Positions 1-11,777 of a stretch of DNA of 46,828 bases are shown here, piece after piece. The stretch covers positions 1 through 46,828 of the forward strand of contig JBMZBC010000012.1 of assembly GCA_049611965.1 (NCBI GenBank), given 5' to 3'. The translations under genes were made by a program, and so were the position numbers. Position 1 is the first letter of the stretch; the number at the start of each line of letters is the position of its first letter. The notes below the pieces were generated by a model that was not told the DNA's origin, did not search any database, and saw only the letters and a list, made by a program, of their open reading frames with translations. Origin of the DNA: UBA10364 sp049611965. Lineage in GTDB: Bacteria; Bacteroidota; Bacteroidia; Flavobacteriales; Schleiferiaceae.

Positions 1-588
<588 letters not shown>

Positions 589-668
589 TAGAGAAAAGAT
601 AGTTATGACTCAATTATAATTAATAGGTTTTTTCTTCTTTGTTTTCTTAAATCATATAGCCTTTCTGA

Positions 669-742
669 AGTCTCGTAGCTCAGCCGGTTAGAGCGCTACA
701 CTGATAATGTAGAGGTCGGCGGTTCGAGCCCGCCCGAGACTA
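669..742 (+). tRNA. tRNA-Ile (anticodon GAU)
   Basis: A full cloverleaf can be drawn. The acceptor arm AGTCTCG/CGAGACT has seven pairs, the D arm contains GCTCAGCCGGTTAGAGC, the anticodon stem is CTACA/TGTAG with loop CTGATAA (anticodon GAT), and the T arm is GGCGG-TTCGAGC-CCGCC. The discriminator base is A742. CCA is not encoded. It lies in the 16S-23S spacer ahead of tRNA-Ala, the common arrangement in bacterial rRNA operons. Confidence 0.98.
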
Positions 743-758
743 CAAGTAGATACAGAAA

Positions 759-832
759 GGGGAATTAGCTCAGCTGGCTAGAGCGCCTGCCTTGCACGCA
801 GGAGGTCATCGGTTCGACTCCGATATTCTCCA
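759..832 (+). tRNA. tRNA-Ala (anticodon UGC)
   Basis: Cloverleaf with acceptor stem GGGGAAT/ATTCTCC (one G-U pair), anticodon stem CCTGC/GCAGG with loop CTTGCAC (anticodon TGC), T arm ATCGG-TTCGACT-CCGAT and discriminator A832. CCA is not encoded. It sits 16 nt after tRNA-Ile in the rRNA spacer and is processed from the same precursor. Confidence 0.98.
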
Positions 833-844
833 CTTGGTTTAGTG

Positions 845-871
845 ATGTCAATCTTTAGTAGGGGTTGACAT
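845..871 (+). other. Hairpin in the 16S-23S spacer
   Basis: ATGTCAA (845-851) is exactly complementary to TTGACAT (865-871) around a 13-nt loop. It lies between tRNA-Ala and the boxA-like element. It could guide precursor processing or simply separate the tRNA from the 23S part of the transcript. The pairing is seen directly; the function is inferred. Confidence 0.5.
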
Positions 872-889
872 TGTTATGATGATCAGAAA

Positions 890-900
890 GTTCTTTGACA
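890..900 (+). promoter_or_regulatory. boxA-like antitermination element
   Basis: GTTCTTTGACA resembles the spacer boxA (E. coli TGCTCTTTAACA) bound by NusB/NusE to suppress premature termination in rRNA operons. It stands just before the 23S leader stem, where a spacer boxA is expected. The assignment rests on similarity and position only. Confidence 0.6.
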
Positions 901-921
901 TATTGGTATGAACATATAGAG
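898..921 (+). repeat. Left arm of the 23S precursor processing stem
   Basis: This arm pairs with 3704-3729 across the whole 23S gene. Twelve consecutive bases, GAACATATAGAG, are complementary to CTCTATATGTTC, followed by a 2-nt bulge and a further TTGGTAT/ATACCAA block. Together with CGTCTTAAGAAAG near 927-939, which pairs with CTTTCTAAGACG near 3689-3700, this brings the two ends of 23S together, as in known RNase III processing stems. Confidence 0.85.
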
Positions 922-936
922 TAAGCGTCTTAAGAA

Positions 937-3696
<2,760 letters not shown>

Positions 3697-3703
3697 ACGA
3701 GAG

Positions 3704-3729
3704 CTCTATATGTTCATATACCAATGTGT
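3704..3729 (+). repeat. Right arm of the 23S precursor processing stem
   Basis: Complement of the arm at 898-921, just downstream of the mature 23S 3' end. It probably forms the long double helix cut during precursor rRNA processing. The pairing is read directly from the sequence. Confidence 0.85.
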
Positions 3730-3755
3730 TAGCACATTAAACTTATTTAAAGTTT

Positions 3756-3862
<107 letters not shown>

Positions 3863-3868
3863 TTTCAG

Positions 3869-3902
3869 AAGCCCATTCTAGCAATAGAGTGGGCTTTTTT
3901 TA
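3869..3902 (+). terminator. Rho-independent terminator of the rRNA operon
   Basis: GCCCATTCTA (3871-3880), loop GCAA, TAGAGTGGGC, then a run of T to about 3901. It closes the rRNA operon and separates it from the porin gene 60 nt downstream. Confidence 0.92.
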
Positions 3903-3960
3903 TGCGCTAAACTCAGCATTTACGCGTTATTGCAGCATTATTGATTAAGTTTACGCCTGT

Positions 3961-5925
3961 ATGAGGCCTGTCTTATTTACTTCTTTACTCTTATTGTTTT
4001 CTACTGGAGCTCTTGGTCAAACAGATACAAGTGCCTATAGGGACTTAAGCGATATTGTTGGTACTAGTGTAAGTGTATTTGAAGTTCAAGATTCTACTGA
4101 TGACGGACCACAGGCTTTCAGTACTGGAGGTCTTAGAACAGTGGTTTATAACCAAGGGTATTTCGTAAGCTTTGAGAATGAGCCGGAAGATAGCCTTACG
4201 CTCTCAATGAATAATAAGGCCAAAAATGAAATTTGGAGGTCTAACTCGTGGGAGTGGGCTTTACGAGAGAATTCTGCCATAGGTGGAATACAATACGATG
4301 CCTTAAATCCTTACATATCTCCAGCATTGGACGGTTGGCATCAGTTTTCAAGATCTTACCTGAGGATGCCGAATTATCACAGTGCTAGTTCACCTAAAAC
4401 GGATTTGACCGTTCTTACAGGTATCGGTGGCGGTCAACTCTTTGGTTTAAAGACCATGTCACCGGTAGATTCAGCTAAACAACTTTGGGTAGATTATTTA
4501 CGATCGAATGCCCTGGGATTATACCGTAATGAAGGAACGGACGGACACGAGCTTAATATCAAAATGCGGCAGGACGGCGTCTACAAGGATGGTAAGCCTA
4601 CCTTGCCGTTGCATGGTTTCGAATTTAGTTTCTTTAATGCAAGGAGTGGTCAGCATGGCGGGCTTAATTCTCCAAATTTCTTTGAAAGTAATGTGCCCAC
4701 GTTACGCAGAAACTTTAGCGTGGCCAACAACCGAGGTGAATTGTATGAAGAACGCTTGCGTTTCATGTATTATCGTCATTTAAAGGACATCACTTTTAAA
4801 GCGCAGCTGAGGAGTGTGGCCTGGGCAGTTCAAAACGATTTACAACAGACCGAATACTTTTGGGACAGCACGACTGTCGAACCAGAATTGGACAGTAGAA
4901 CGCTGTATTATAATGATTCGTTACGATTGACAAGTGCAGAGGTAGTTCTGCAGTACGATAAAAATTTAGGTATACTGTCATCCACTAGAGCGTACTACGC
5001 TCTAAAGGCCTATGCCGGGATAGAGAACTTAGTGAGTAATTCAGGAGGCTGGGATGCCTTTAGAGCGGACAGCAGTACGACTACAGCATCCTTTAGTAAC
5101 AAACTACAACCCTATGTTCGAGCTCAGGGAATATTAGCTTTAAATCGAGAAAACGTATTTTCTTTTAGAGGAACCTATGTGATGCATCTTCTAGGTTTTA
5201 ATGCCGGTGGTTACAATATGCGAAACAAGGTTTCTATACCGAAGCTTCCTGGTGATTTTTCTGTTGGAGTTAATCTCCTGTACCAACCTCAGATGTACCG
5301 ATTCGAAGAACTTTATGGGTACTCATATGATTTTAGGGATATCGAGGTTTCTTACTTCAAGAATGAGGCAAGGTTAGATTGGAAGCAAGGGGAACGGTGG
5401 AAAAAGGAGTTGCTCATTTACGGTGCACAAATAAACGGAATGCGTTACCTAGAATCTTTCGATGAATTAGCAACTTGGGACGGCACCTACACTAGGGCAC
5501 AGGTCGGAATAACCAGTGATAGGAAAGGCCTGAACTTGAGTGTTCAAGGATATGGCGCTTATAAATCTTCAATCGGTGGATTCGCTACACCGAATTGGGG
5601 CGGTTTTACTGAGGTGAATTATAAAACGAGTATCGGAACAAGGTTTGAGTTGAAGGCGGGGGTTAATGTGAGTATTGAGGACGCTTTCTATACGCCAACG
5701 TATTTAGTGGGTGTGCCTATCTGGGCGATGCAGACCGATCATTTAGCCGGTAGTTACCCTTGGGCTACTGCCTTTTTTGAAGCGCGAATAGCGAATTTCA
5801 TAGCCGGGGTACGAGTATTGAATGCCCTTGAAGGATTAACAGATTACACTTACTATGCTTTCGGTGCAACACCGAGGACGGACCGTTGGGTTCAGCTGAG
5901 TGCTCGTTGGACCTTGTTTAACTAG
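3961..5925 (+). CDS. Putative porin, Porin_10-like outer-membrane beta-barrel
   Basis: 654 residues with a signal peptide of about 19 residues ending ALG-Q, so exported to the periplasm. The rest has alternating polar/aromatic strands typical of an outer-membrane barrel and ends in LSARWTLFN, an amphipathic last strand with an aromatic near the end. The stretch around residues 140-240 (KTDLTVLTG, QLF, LGLYRNEGT, GGL) resembles the bacteroidete Porin_10 family, whose members have about this length. It probably forms a diffusion channel; the substrate is unknown. It stands alone after the rRNA terminator. TAAGTTTA at 3946-3953 is a one-mismatch -7 box. Its stop shares the palindrome CTAG with the convergent neighbour. 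Confidence 0.75.
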   Translation: MRPVLFTSLLLLFSTGALGQTDTSAYRDLSDIVGTSVSVFEVQDSTDDGPQAFSTGGLRTVVYNQGYFVSFENEPEDSLTLSMNNKAKNEIWRSNSWEWALRENSAIGGIQYDALNPYISPALDGWHQFSRSYLRMPNYHSASSPKTDLTVLTGIGGGQLFGLKTMSPVDSAKQLWVDYLRSNALGLYRNEGTDGHELNIKMRQDGVYKDGKPTLPLHGFEFSFFNARSGQHGGLNSPNFFESNVPTLRRNFSVANNRGELYEERLRFMYYRHLKDITFKAQLRSVAWAVQNDLQQTEYFWDSTTVEPELDSRTLYYNDSLRLTSAEVVLQYDKNLGILSSTRAYYALKAYAGIENLVSNSGGWDAFRADSSTTTASFSNKLQPYVRAQGILALNRENVFSFRGTYVMHLLGFNAGGYNMRNKVSIPKLPGDFSVGVNLLYQPQMYRFEELYGYSYDFRDIEVSYFKNEARLDWKQGERWKKELLIYGAQINGMRYLESFDELATWDGTYTRAQVGITSDRKGLNLSVQGYGAYKSSIGGFATPNWGGFTEVNYKTSIGTRFELKAGVNVSIEDAFYTPTYLVGVPIWAMQTDHLAGSYPWATAFFEARIANFIAGVRVLNALEGLTDYTYYAFGATPRTDRWVQLSARWTLFN

Positions 5926-7196
5926 GTCTTCTGTGGCGGTTTCTTCGCTGCAGGGAAAAGAATGTTGTTTAGAATCAATCGGTAGCCAGCGCTATTGGGA
6001 TGATTCATTAGATCGGTAGGCTCATCGCCAACGCGGTGTTGGTAATCCTCAGGATCGTGCCCGCCGTAAAATGTCCAATATCCTTCCCCGAAGGTGCCGT
6101 GTATGTATCGAGCGGCCTTATCCACTTTATTAGAACCTAAAACAGTAGTAGACGGCTTAAGAGTTTCCGGGCTATAGGCAGTGGTTTGTCCGTAAAAGCT
6201 TTTGACAAGCGAAGTGTGGTTTTGAACTAAGATGGTGGGTACTACGTCATATTTTGCCGAAAAATCAAACAGTTCGAAGTAGTCTTGGTTTTCTTTCAAT
6301 TTACGGACCCGTTTCTCGGTGATATCAATGGATGAATACTCGTACCGAAGGGGATTGGTCTCCAATCTAAAATTTTCAAAGGCAAAGCACTTTGAATGGT
6401 CTAACTGAAGGGCTGCCCCTGGAGCAGAGGGGTCTCCGTCAAACATACTCTCACAAATGTCTACACCCTCTGCAGCTAACGCGATATCATAGGAATCGGT
6501 TGCGGAACACATTGCGAAGAGAAAGCCACCATTATTGACGTACGATGAAATGGTTTTTGCCACAGCACCTTTGACTTGGCTTACTTTAGAATAGCCCAAC
6601 GCACGTGCATCTGCTTCGAACTGCGCCTTTTGATTGATGTACCATGCCGCATCTCTGTACGCTCCATAGAATTTACCGTATTGCCCTGTAAAGTCTTCAT
6701 GGTGGAGGTGGAGCCATTCATATTCTTCTAGCTGTCCATTGAGTATTTCCTCATCGTATATGGTGACAAATGGAATTTCGGCATAGGTAAGCACTAGCGT
6801 AACCGCATCGTCCCAAGGTTGTTTGCCCGCTGGAGAATACACAGCAATTTTAGGTACCCTTTCAAGTTCAATACTGTTGGTATTCGTGCTTGGACTTTTT
6901 AGTTCAGCCATTAAGTTTAGCAGTGCCTGGGCACTAGTGTTTTCGTAAGATATGCCCTTGCGCAGTGCTTTTTCTATGATGTTTTGATCTCCATCAAGGA
7001 TGGCAAAAGACCCACCTCTGTAGTTGAGCAACCAATGGCAATCGTACCCAGAGGCTATAGCCTCGTAAACCAAACCATAGGCTTTCAAGTGGTCGCTCTG
7101 CCCTTCGTAATCCATAGGAATGAGCATCTGGCCCTTTGCAGCGCTAAAGAATAGCGAAAAGAATAGTGTGAATATGGCGTGTTTAGAACGGTACAT
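5922..7196 (-). CDS. Secreted 'asparagine synthetase B'-like protein of Bacteroidota
   Basis: 424 residues from the ATG at 7196, which gives a clean signal peptide (about 22 residues, ending KG-Q). A longer in-frame start exists upstream but would bury the signal peptide. The body matches from memory a family conserved in Flavobacteriia (LIPMD, WLLNYRGGSF, WLHLHHEDFTGQYGKF, MCSATDSYDIALAAE, YGGHDPEDYQH). Databases often call it asparagine synthetase B, yet I see neither an N-terminal glutaminase Cys2 nor the SGGxDS ATP-pyrophosphatase loop, so that name is probably wrong. The HHED, CSATDSYD and GGHDPED clusters suggest a hydrolase or metal-binding fold. It overlaps dnaB by 14 nt at the end of the tgt operon. 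Confidence 0.75.
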   Translation of the reverse strand: MYRSKHAIFTLFFSLFFSAAKGQMLIPMDYEGQSDHLKAYGLVYEAIASGYDCHWLLNYRGGSFAILDGDQNIIEKALRKGISYENTSAQALLNLMAELKSPSTNTNSIELERVPKIAVYSPAGKQPWDDAVTLVLTYAEIPFVTIYDEEILNGQLEEYEWLHLHHEDFTGQYGKFYGAYRDAAWYINQKAQFEADARALGYSKVSQVKGAVAKTISSYVNNGGFLFAMCSATDSYDIALAAEGVDICESMFDGDPSAPGAALQLDHSKCFAFENFRLETNPLRYEYSSIDITEKRVRKLKENQDYFELFDFSAKYDVVPTILVQNHTSLVKSFYGQTTAYSPETLKPSTTVLGSNKVDKAARYIHGTFGEGYWTFYGGHDPEDYQHRVGDEPTDLMNHPNSAGYRLILNNILFPAAKKPPQKT

Positions 7197-8715
7197 CGCC
7201 TCCGTCAAGACCTGGTGTAGGAAGATTATCGTACCCATCGTTAGAAGGGTTTAACCCTCCGCCGTAGTTTCCTCCGCCACCTTCGTTCATTTTACTTTCC
7301 ATCATCATTGTGGACCCTTGATCAAGGTCTGCGAATTTGGCAAGTTCTCCGATGAAACGAAGTCGAACATCTTCTAAGGAACCATTACGGTGTTTTGCAA
7401 TAATAATTTCGGCTTGGTTTTCTGAAGGGTCTCCATCTTCCCATTCGTCGATGCCGTAGTATTGGGGGCGGTAGATGAAGCTAACAATGTCAGCATCCTG
7501 CTCAATCGCACCTGATTCACGAAGGTCACTAAGCTGTGGACGCTTTGAAGTTGAACGTGTTTCAACGGCACGTGAAAGCTGTGAAAGTGCAATTACCGGC
7601 ACATTGAGTTCTTTCGCGATAGACTTTAATGAACGAGAAATGGTTGAAATCTCTTGCTCACGGTTTCCTTGGGTCTTCGACCCTCCTACGGTCATCAACT
7701 GCAGGTAATCAATGATAATTAAATCTAGACCTTGAGTGCTGGCAAGACGACGAACCTTCGCACGAAGGTCGAACACAGAGAGTGCTGGAGTGTCGTCAAT
7801 GAAGAGGTTGGCTTTTTCCAAGTCTTTTACGCCTGAAGTAAGGTTGTTCCATTCTCTATCGGTCAAATCACCCTTACGGAGCTTCTCAGAGCTTAGTCCA
7901 GTTTCGGAAGATATGATTCTAGTAATCAGCTGAACAGATGACATCTCAAGTGAGAATACAGCGACCTTCTTCTGGTGTTCAACTGCCATATTCCTAGCCA
8001 TGGATAGTACAAATGCGGTCTTACCCATACCTGGACGAGCGGCTAGAATGATCAAATCTGAAGGTTGCCAACCCGAGGTAACACGGTCTAATGCAGCAAA
8101 ACCTGACGGAACACCCGAAAGTCCTTCTTGCTTAGAGATGTTCTCAATCTTATCGATGGCTTGACGAATGAGGTCTTCCGCGCTTTCGTAATTTCTTTTC
8201 AAGTTCCCTTGGGCAACTTCGAATAGCTTTTGCTCGGCATTGTCCAACAGTTCTAGGACATCGGTAGTCTCATCAAAAGCACTCTCGATAATCTCTGAAG
8301 AAATACGCACCAACTCGCGTTGAATGTGTTTCTGAAGAATAATGCGTGCGTGGTACTCAATATGCGCACCAGAACTTACTTTTTGACTGAGCTGCGCGAG
8401 GTAAGATTCTCCACCCGCTTTTTTGATGATACCCTCTTTGCGCAGTTCCGCGGCAACAGTCAAAATATCTACAGGTTGATTATCACCAAATAGGATGGTG
8501 ATGGACTTGTAAATATTCTTGTGTTGGTCCTTGTAGAATGCCTCAGGGTGCAAGATGTCAATAACCTTGGCTAACGCATTCTTATCAATGAGAAGTGCAC
8601 CCAATACAGCTTCCTCCAAATCAATTGCTTGTGGCGGTACTCGGCCACCTGCAGTCAGGTTGGTAGTCTGTCCAAGATTTCTTGGCGCTTGATTGCTGTA
8701 TTGCGGGTCTTCCAT
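7183..8715 (-). CDS. dnaB: Replicative DNA helicase DnaB
   Basis: 510 residues. The N-terminal helical domain (about 30-130) binds primase and forms the collar; the C-terminal RecA-like motor has Walker A ARPGMGKT (226-233), Walker B LIIIDYLQL (D336), the SRAVETR region and FIYRPQYY near the end. The hexamer unwinds DNA at the replication fork with ATP. The last 40 residues are a Gly/Asn/Asp-rich acidic tail ending DGGDVPF, resembling SSB-type acidic tips; whether it binds partners is unknown. It lies 5 nt after accA and overlaps the next gene. No intein interrupts the nucleotide-binding site. Confidence 0.98.
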   Translation of the reverse strand: MEDPQYSNQAPRNLGQTTNLTAGGRVPPQAIDLEEAVLGALLIDKNALAKVIDILHPEAFYKDQHKNIYKSITILFGDNQPVDILTVAAELRKEGIIKKAGGESYLAQLSQKVSSGAHIEYHARIILQKHIQRELVRISSEIIESAFDETTDVLELLDNAEQKLFEVAQGNLKRNYESAEDLIRQAIDKIENISKQEGLSGVPSGFAALDRVTSGWQPSDLIILAARPGMGKTAFVLSMARNMAVEHQKKVAVFSLEMSSVQLITRIISSETGLSSEKLRKGDLTDREWNNLTSGVKDLEKANLFIDDTPALSVFDLRAKVRRLASTQGLDLIIIDYLQLMTVGGSKTQGNREQEISTISRSLKSIAKELNVPVIALSQLSRAVETRSTSKRPQLSDLRESGAIEQDADIVSFIYRPQYYGIDEWEDGDPSENQAEIIIAKHRNGSLEDVRLRFIGELAKFADLDQGSTMMMESKMNEGGGGNYGGGLNPSNDGYDNLPTPGLDGGDVPF

Positions 8716-8720
8716 AATTC

Positions 8721-9674
8721 TTATTCAGCGTATACACCCATATTAAAGAACTTTTCCATGCGCTGTTCCACGCGTTCTTCAGGGTTCAATTTGCTTAATG
8801 CTTTCGTATGCTTAATGATTGCCTTTTTAACTTCTTCAAATATCAATTCTGGATGTGCATGTGCACCGCCTAATGGCTCCTTGATGATGCCGTCGATCAA
8901 TCCATTTTTCTTCATGTCAGTGGCTGTCAATTTTAAGGCTTCTGCTGCCTTCTCTTTGTGGTCCCAAGACCTCCAAAGAATGGAAGAACAGCTTTCAGGA
9001 GATATTACTGAATACCAGGTGTTCTCAAGCATTAAGACTTTATCGCCAACACCAATGCCGATAGCACCTCCTGATGCCCCTTCGCCAATGATGATACAAA
9101 TCACAGGAACTTTAAGACGAGACATCTCCATGATGTTCTTAGCAATGGCTTCGCCTTGTCCACGTTCCTCAGCTTCCAAACCAGGGAAAGCTCCAGGGGT
9201 ATCGATTAAAGTTACAATAGGTCTGCCAAACTTTTCAGCTTGTTTCATCAATCGAAGTGCTTTGCGGTACCCTTCAGGATTCGCCATGCCAAAGTTGCGG
9301 TACTGACGCATTTTTGTGTTCACCCCTTTTTGCTGGCCGATGAACATGTAAGTTTGGTCGCCTATTTTGCCCCAACCGCCAATCATGGCTTTATCGTCTT
9401 TCACGCCTCGATCGCCGTGTAATTCAATAAAATTGCCTTCGGTCAGCGCATCGATGTACGCCTGTGTATATGGACGCTGTGGGTGACGAGAGAGTTGAAC
9501 TCGCTCCCAAGCGCTTAAGTTCCCGTAGATTTCCTTTTTCTTATCCACTAGCTTTTTGCGGATGTCGTCTATGGTTTTTGCCATATCAACGCCCGTTTCA
9601 TCTGCTAGTTCAAGAGCTTTATTTAGTTGAATTTCAAGCTCTTCGATAGGTTTTTCGAAAGAAAGATATTCCAT
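8721..9674 (-). CDS. accA: Acetyl-CoA carboxylase carboxyltransferase subunit alpha
   Basis: 317 residues, the normal length. It pairs with AccD to move carboxyl from carboxybiotin to acetyl-CoA, giving malonyl-CoA, the committed step of fatty-acid synthesis. Diagnostic stretches are LSRHPQRPYT, IELHGDRGVKDDKA, LIDTPGAFPGLEAEERGQ and the oxyanion-hole motif GEGASGGAIGIGVGDKV. The N-terminal 50 residues form the usual helical hairpin. Fifth from last in the operon order: it follows the EamA transporter by 45 nt and precedes dnaB by 5 nt. accD is not in this window. Confidence 0.98.
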   Translation of the reverse strand: MEYLSFEKPIEELEIQLNKALELADETGVDMAKTIDDIRKKLVDKKKEIYGNLSAWERVQLSRHPQRPYTQAYIDALTEGNFIELHGDRGVKDDKAMIGGWGKIGDQTYMFIGQQKGVNTKMRQYRNFGMANPEGYRKALRLMKQAEKFGRPIVTLIDTPGAFPGLEAEERGQGEAIAKNIMEMSRLKVPVICIIIGEGASGGAIGIGVGDKVLMLENTWYSVISPESCSSILWRSWDHKEKAAEALKLTATDMKKNGLIDGIIKEPLGGAHAHPELIFEEVKKAIIKHTKALSKLNPEERVEQRMEKFFNMGVYAE

Positions 9675-9719
9675 GTTTCATGTGTTTTCACAGCCCGCAA
9701 AATACCAAAACAAATTGCT

Positions 9720-10649
9720 TTAGCCTTTTCTTTTACGTGCTTTTATAATACCGTTGGCGATAACGGTTCCTAATATGATAAATACCCCGATGTAAAATTG
9801 GGGAGACATGCTTTCGGAAGCTCCGAAAAATAATGCTGCCAATAGGATGCCGTAAACCGGTTCAAGATTAATTGCGAGCATTACACTGAAGGGGGTTAGG
9901 CGTTTAAGCAGTTCGACACTTTTAATGAATGGATAGGCCGTACATGCCAGTGCGAGGATGGCGATGTAGATCCAATCAGAATTTTGAGTTGCCCACAGGT
10001 TCATAGGATTATCACCGACGATGAGCGAGTAGATTACTATAGAAAGAAACGCAAAAGTGAGCTCCCAGAAAGTGACTTGTACAGGTTTGGGATAACGCGT
10101 CACCAGTTGCTTGTTGAGTATGCTAAAAGAGGCACTAAGCATCGAGCTGAAAAGAGCGATGATGAGTCCCAATTGAAAATTGGTCAACTCGAAACCGAAA
10201 TAGGATAAGAGTCGAATATCAGCAGTATTGGGTTCTTCGTAAAAAACTATACCTATTCCCAAGATGACTAAGAGTCCGAGCAGGAGTTCTATGGGGTCGA
10301 ACTTTGTTTTGGATAAAATCGGACTCAATAACGACGACCAAAGGGCTCCAGTAGAAACACCTGCCAGCGTGATGCTGACGTTTGAAATTTTGATGGCTCC
10401 GAAAAAGGTGATCCAATGCACGGCTATAAGTACGCCGCAAAGCCACATGAAGAGAAGGTCCTTTGAATTGGCCTTAAAGCCTCTTTTTAAGACAAGGAGG
10501 TATATTCCAATGGCTACCGACGTAATTGCCGTACGGTTGTAAACCAATGCCAAAGCGTCGATGCTTATGAACTTTCCGAGGATGGCGGTGAAGCCCCAGA
10601 TGAACACAATGAAGTGCAGATTGAGTTGATCCTTGGTATATGAATTCAT
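9720..10649 (-). CDS. EamA/DMT-family transporter
   Basis: 309 residues from ATG 10649, two bases after the permease stop. An earlier in-frame start would run back into the permease gene and adds an atypical soluble stretch. About ten hydrophobic segments form two EamA repeats, each starting with a pattern like HFIVFIWGFTAILGKFIS. The end is short and basic (KARKRKG), as usual for this family. Members export amino acids, nucleobases or other metabolites across the inner membrane, or import them; the substrate cannot be read here. Its place between an LPS-export permease and accA does not point to a specific substrate. Confidence 0.85.
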   Translation of the reverse strand: MNSYTKDQLNLHFIVFIWGFTAILGKFISIDALALVYNRTAITSVAIGIYLLVLKRGFKANSKDLLFMWLCGVLIAVHWITFFGAIKISNVSITLAGVSTGALWSSLLSPILSKTKFDPIELLLGLLVILGIGIVFYEEPNTADIRLLSYFGFELTNFQLGLIIALFSSMLSASFSILNKQLVTRYPKPVQVTFWELTFAFLSIVIYSLIVGDNPMNLWATQNSDWIYIAILALACTAYPFIKSVELLKRLTPFSVMLAINLEPVYGILLAALFFGASESMSPQFYIGVFIILGTVIANGIIKARKRKG

Positions 10650-10650
10650 T

Positions 10651-11775
10651 TTATTTCGGCGCTTTATTGTACCGCCAAACAGCGATGATCGCAAACAGTA
10701 GGTTAGGCAACCAGATCGCAAATTCCGCGGGTTGAATATGAATCCACATCAATGTTTTCCCCAACCATTTATCGGAAGATAAAACTCCTGTAGTTGCAAA
10801 GGTTTGAGAGATTTGCATGGCGAAAACATAGACCGCACAAATAACCAATCCGATGGCAATATTAATACCAAGTCCTCCGCGTTTCTTCTGGCTTGCCAAG
10901 GATACGGCGAGCAATACAAAGACGTAAGAGCTAAGTGGGTAGGAGGAACGACGCTGCATTTCCATTTGATAGGAAGCGATGTTTTCGTTCCCGGTGATTT
11001 CTTCTTGGGCAATAAAGGCGCTGAGTTCTTTTGAATTCATGGTGGCTATGGAGCTCAGCTTAGGGGCAATTTGTTCCGAGGTGAACTGAAGAACCGTGTC
11101 TAATCGTCTACCTGACGCGATGAACTCATTGCCAAGACTGTCTACCGTTCTTAGGCGATAGTTGTCAAGGCGCCAAGCACCAGTTGCGGTATCTAAACGA
11201 ACGAAATCAGCACTCAGTTTGGATATGAGTCGGTGATCGTCGAAGGTTTCATAGGTGAATTGGTACCCGCTTTCGCGAAGGCCTGAGAAGGTTTCGAAGT
11301 ACACATAGTGGCCAGGTAGAACTTGCCTGTGTACTTTTTGGTTGATGGGACGATTCACCCCTGTGATATACTTCTCCTCGAAGGCAATCCGCTTGATGTT
11401 GGTTTGCGGTACCAACAAGTGATTCAATGTTAAGGATAGGATACAGATGATGGTAGCGCCAATGAAGTAGGGACGAAGGAGCCGATTAAAGCTGGTACCT
11501 GAAGTGAGGATGGCCACCACTTCTGTGTTTGAGGCTATTCTCGAGGTGAACCAGATCGTAGATATAAAGAGGATGAGTGCGCTGAATAGGTTGCCGTAAA
11601 AAGCGACGAAGTTGATGTAGTAATCAAAGACAATTTCGTTCATGGTCGCACCGTTTTGGAAATCATCAATCTTTTCGCTGATGTCGAAAACGATAGCAAT
11701 GGCCAAGATTAAAATCATGGTCAAAAAGAAGCTGCCCATGAATTTGCGCAGTATGTACCAATCCAGCTTGTTCAC
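10651..11775 (-). CDS. LptF/LptG-family LPS export permease (YjgP/YjgQ), GTG start
   Basis: 374 residues. Three hydrophobic segments in the first 110 residues, a periplasmic beta-jellyroll-like middle (about 120-270) and three more segments at the end match the LptF/LptG fold, which with LptB2 lifts lipopolysaccharide from the inner membrane to the LptA bridge. The start LDWYILRKFMGSFFLTM is typical. The initiation codon is GTG, 2 nt after the tgt stop TAG, implying coupled translation. I cannot say whether this is the LptF or the LptG paralogue; the second is not in the window. Confidence 0.88.
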   Translation of the reverse strand: MNKLDWYILRKFMGSFFLTMILILAIAIVFDISEKIDDFQNGATMNEIVFDYYINFVAFYGNLFSALILFISTIWFTSRIASNTEVVAILTSGTSFNRLLRPYFIGATIICILSLTLNHLLVPQTNIKRIAFEEKYITGVNRPINQKVHRQVLPGHYVYFETFSGLRESGYQFTYETFDDHRLISKLSADFVRLDTATGAWRLDNYRLRTVDSLGNEFIASGRRLDTVLQFTSEQIAPKLSSIATMNSKELSAFIAQEEITGNENIASYQMEMQRRSSYPLSSYVFVLLAVSLASQKKRGGLGINIAIGLVICAVYVFAMQISQTFATTGVLSSDKWLGKTLMWIHIQPAEFAIWLPNLLFAIIAVWRYNKAPK

Positions 11776-11777
11776 AA

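Noticed and set aside
8629..9306. 225-codon open frame on the plus strand over accA/dnaB
   Set aside because: It is antisense to the highly conserved accA and the dnaB start, has no recognisable domain, and its composition follows from the codon pattern of accA.
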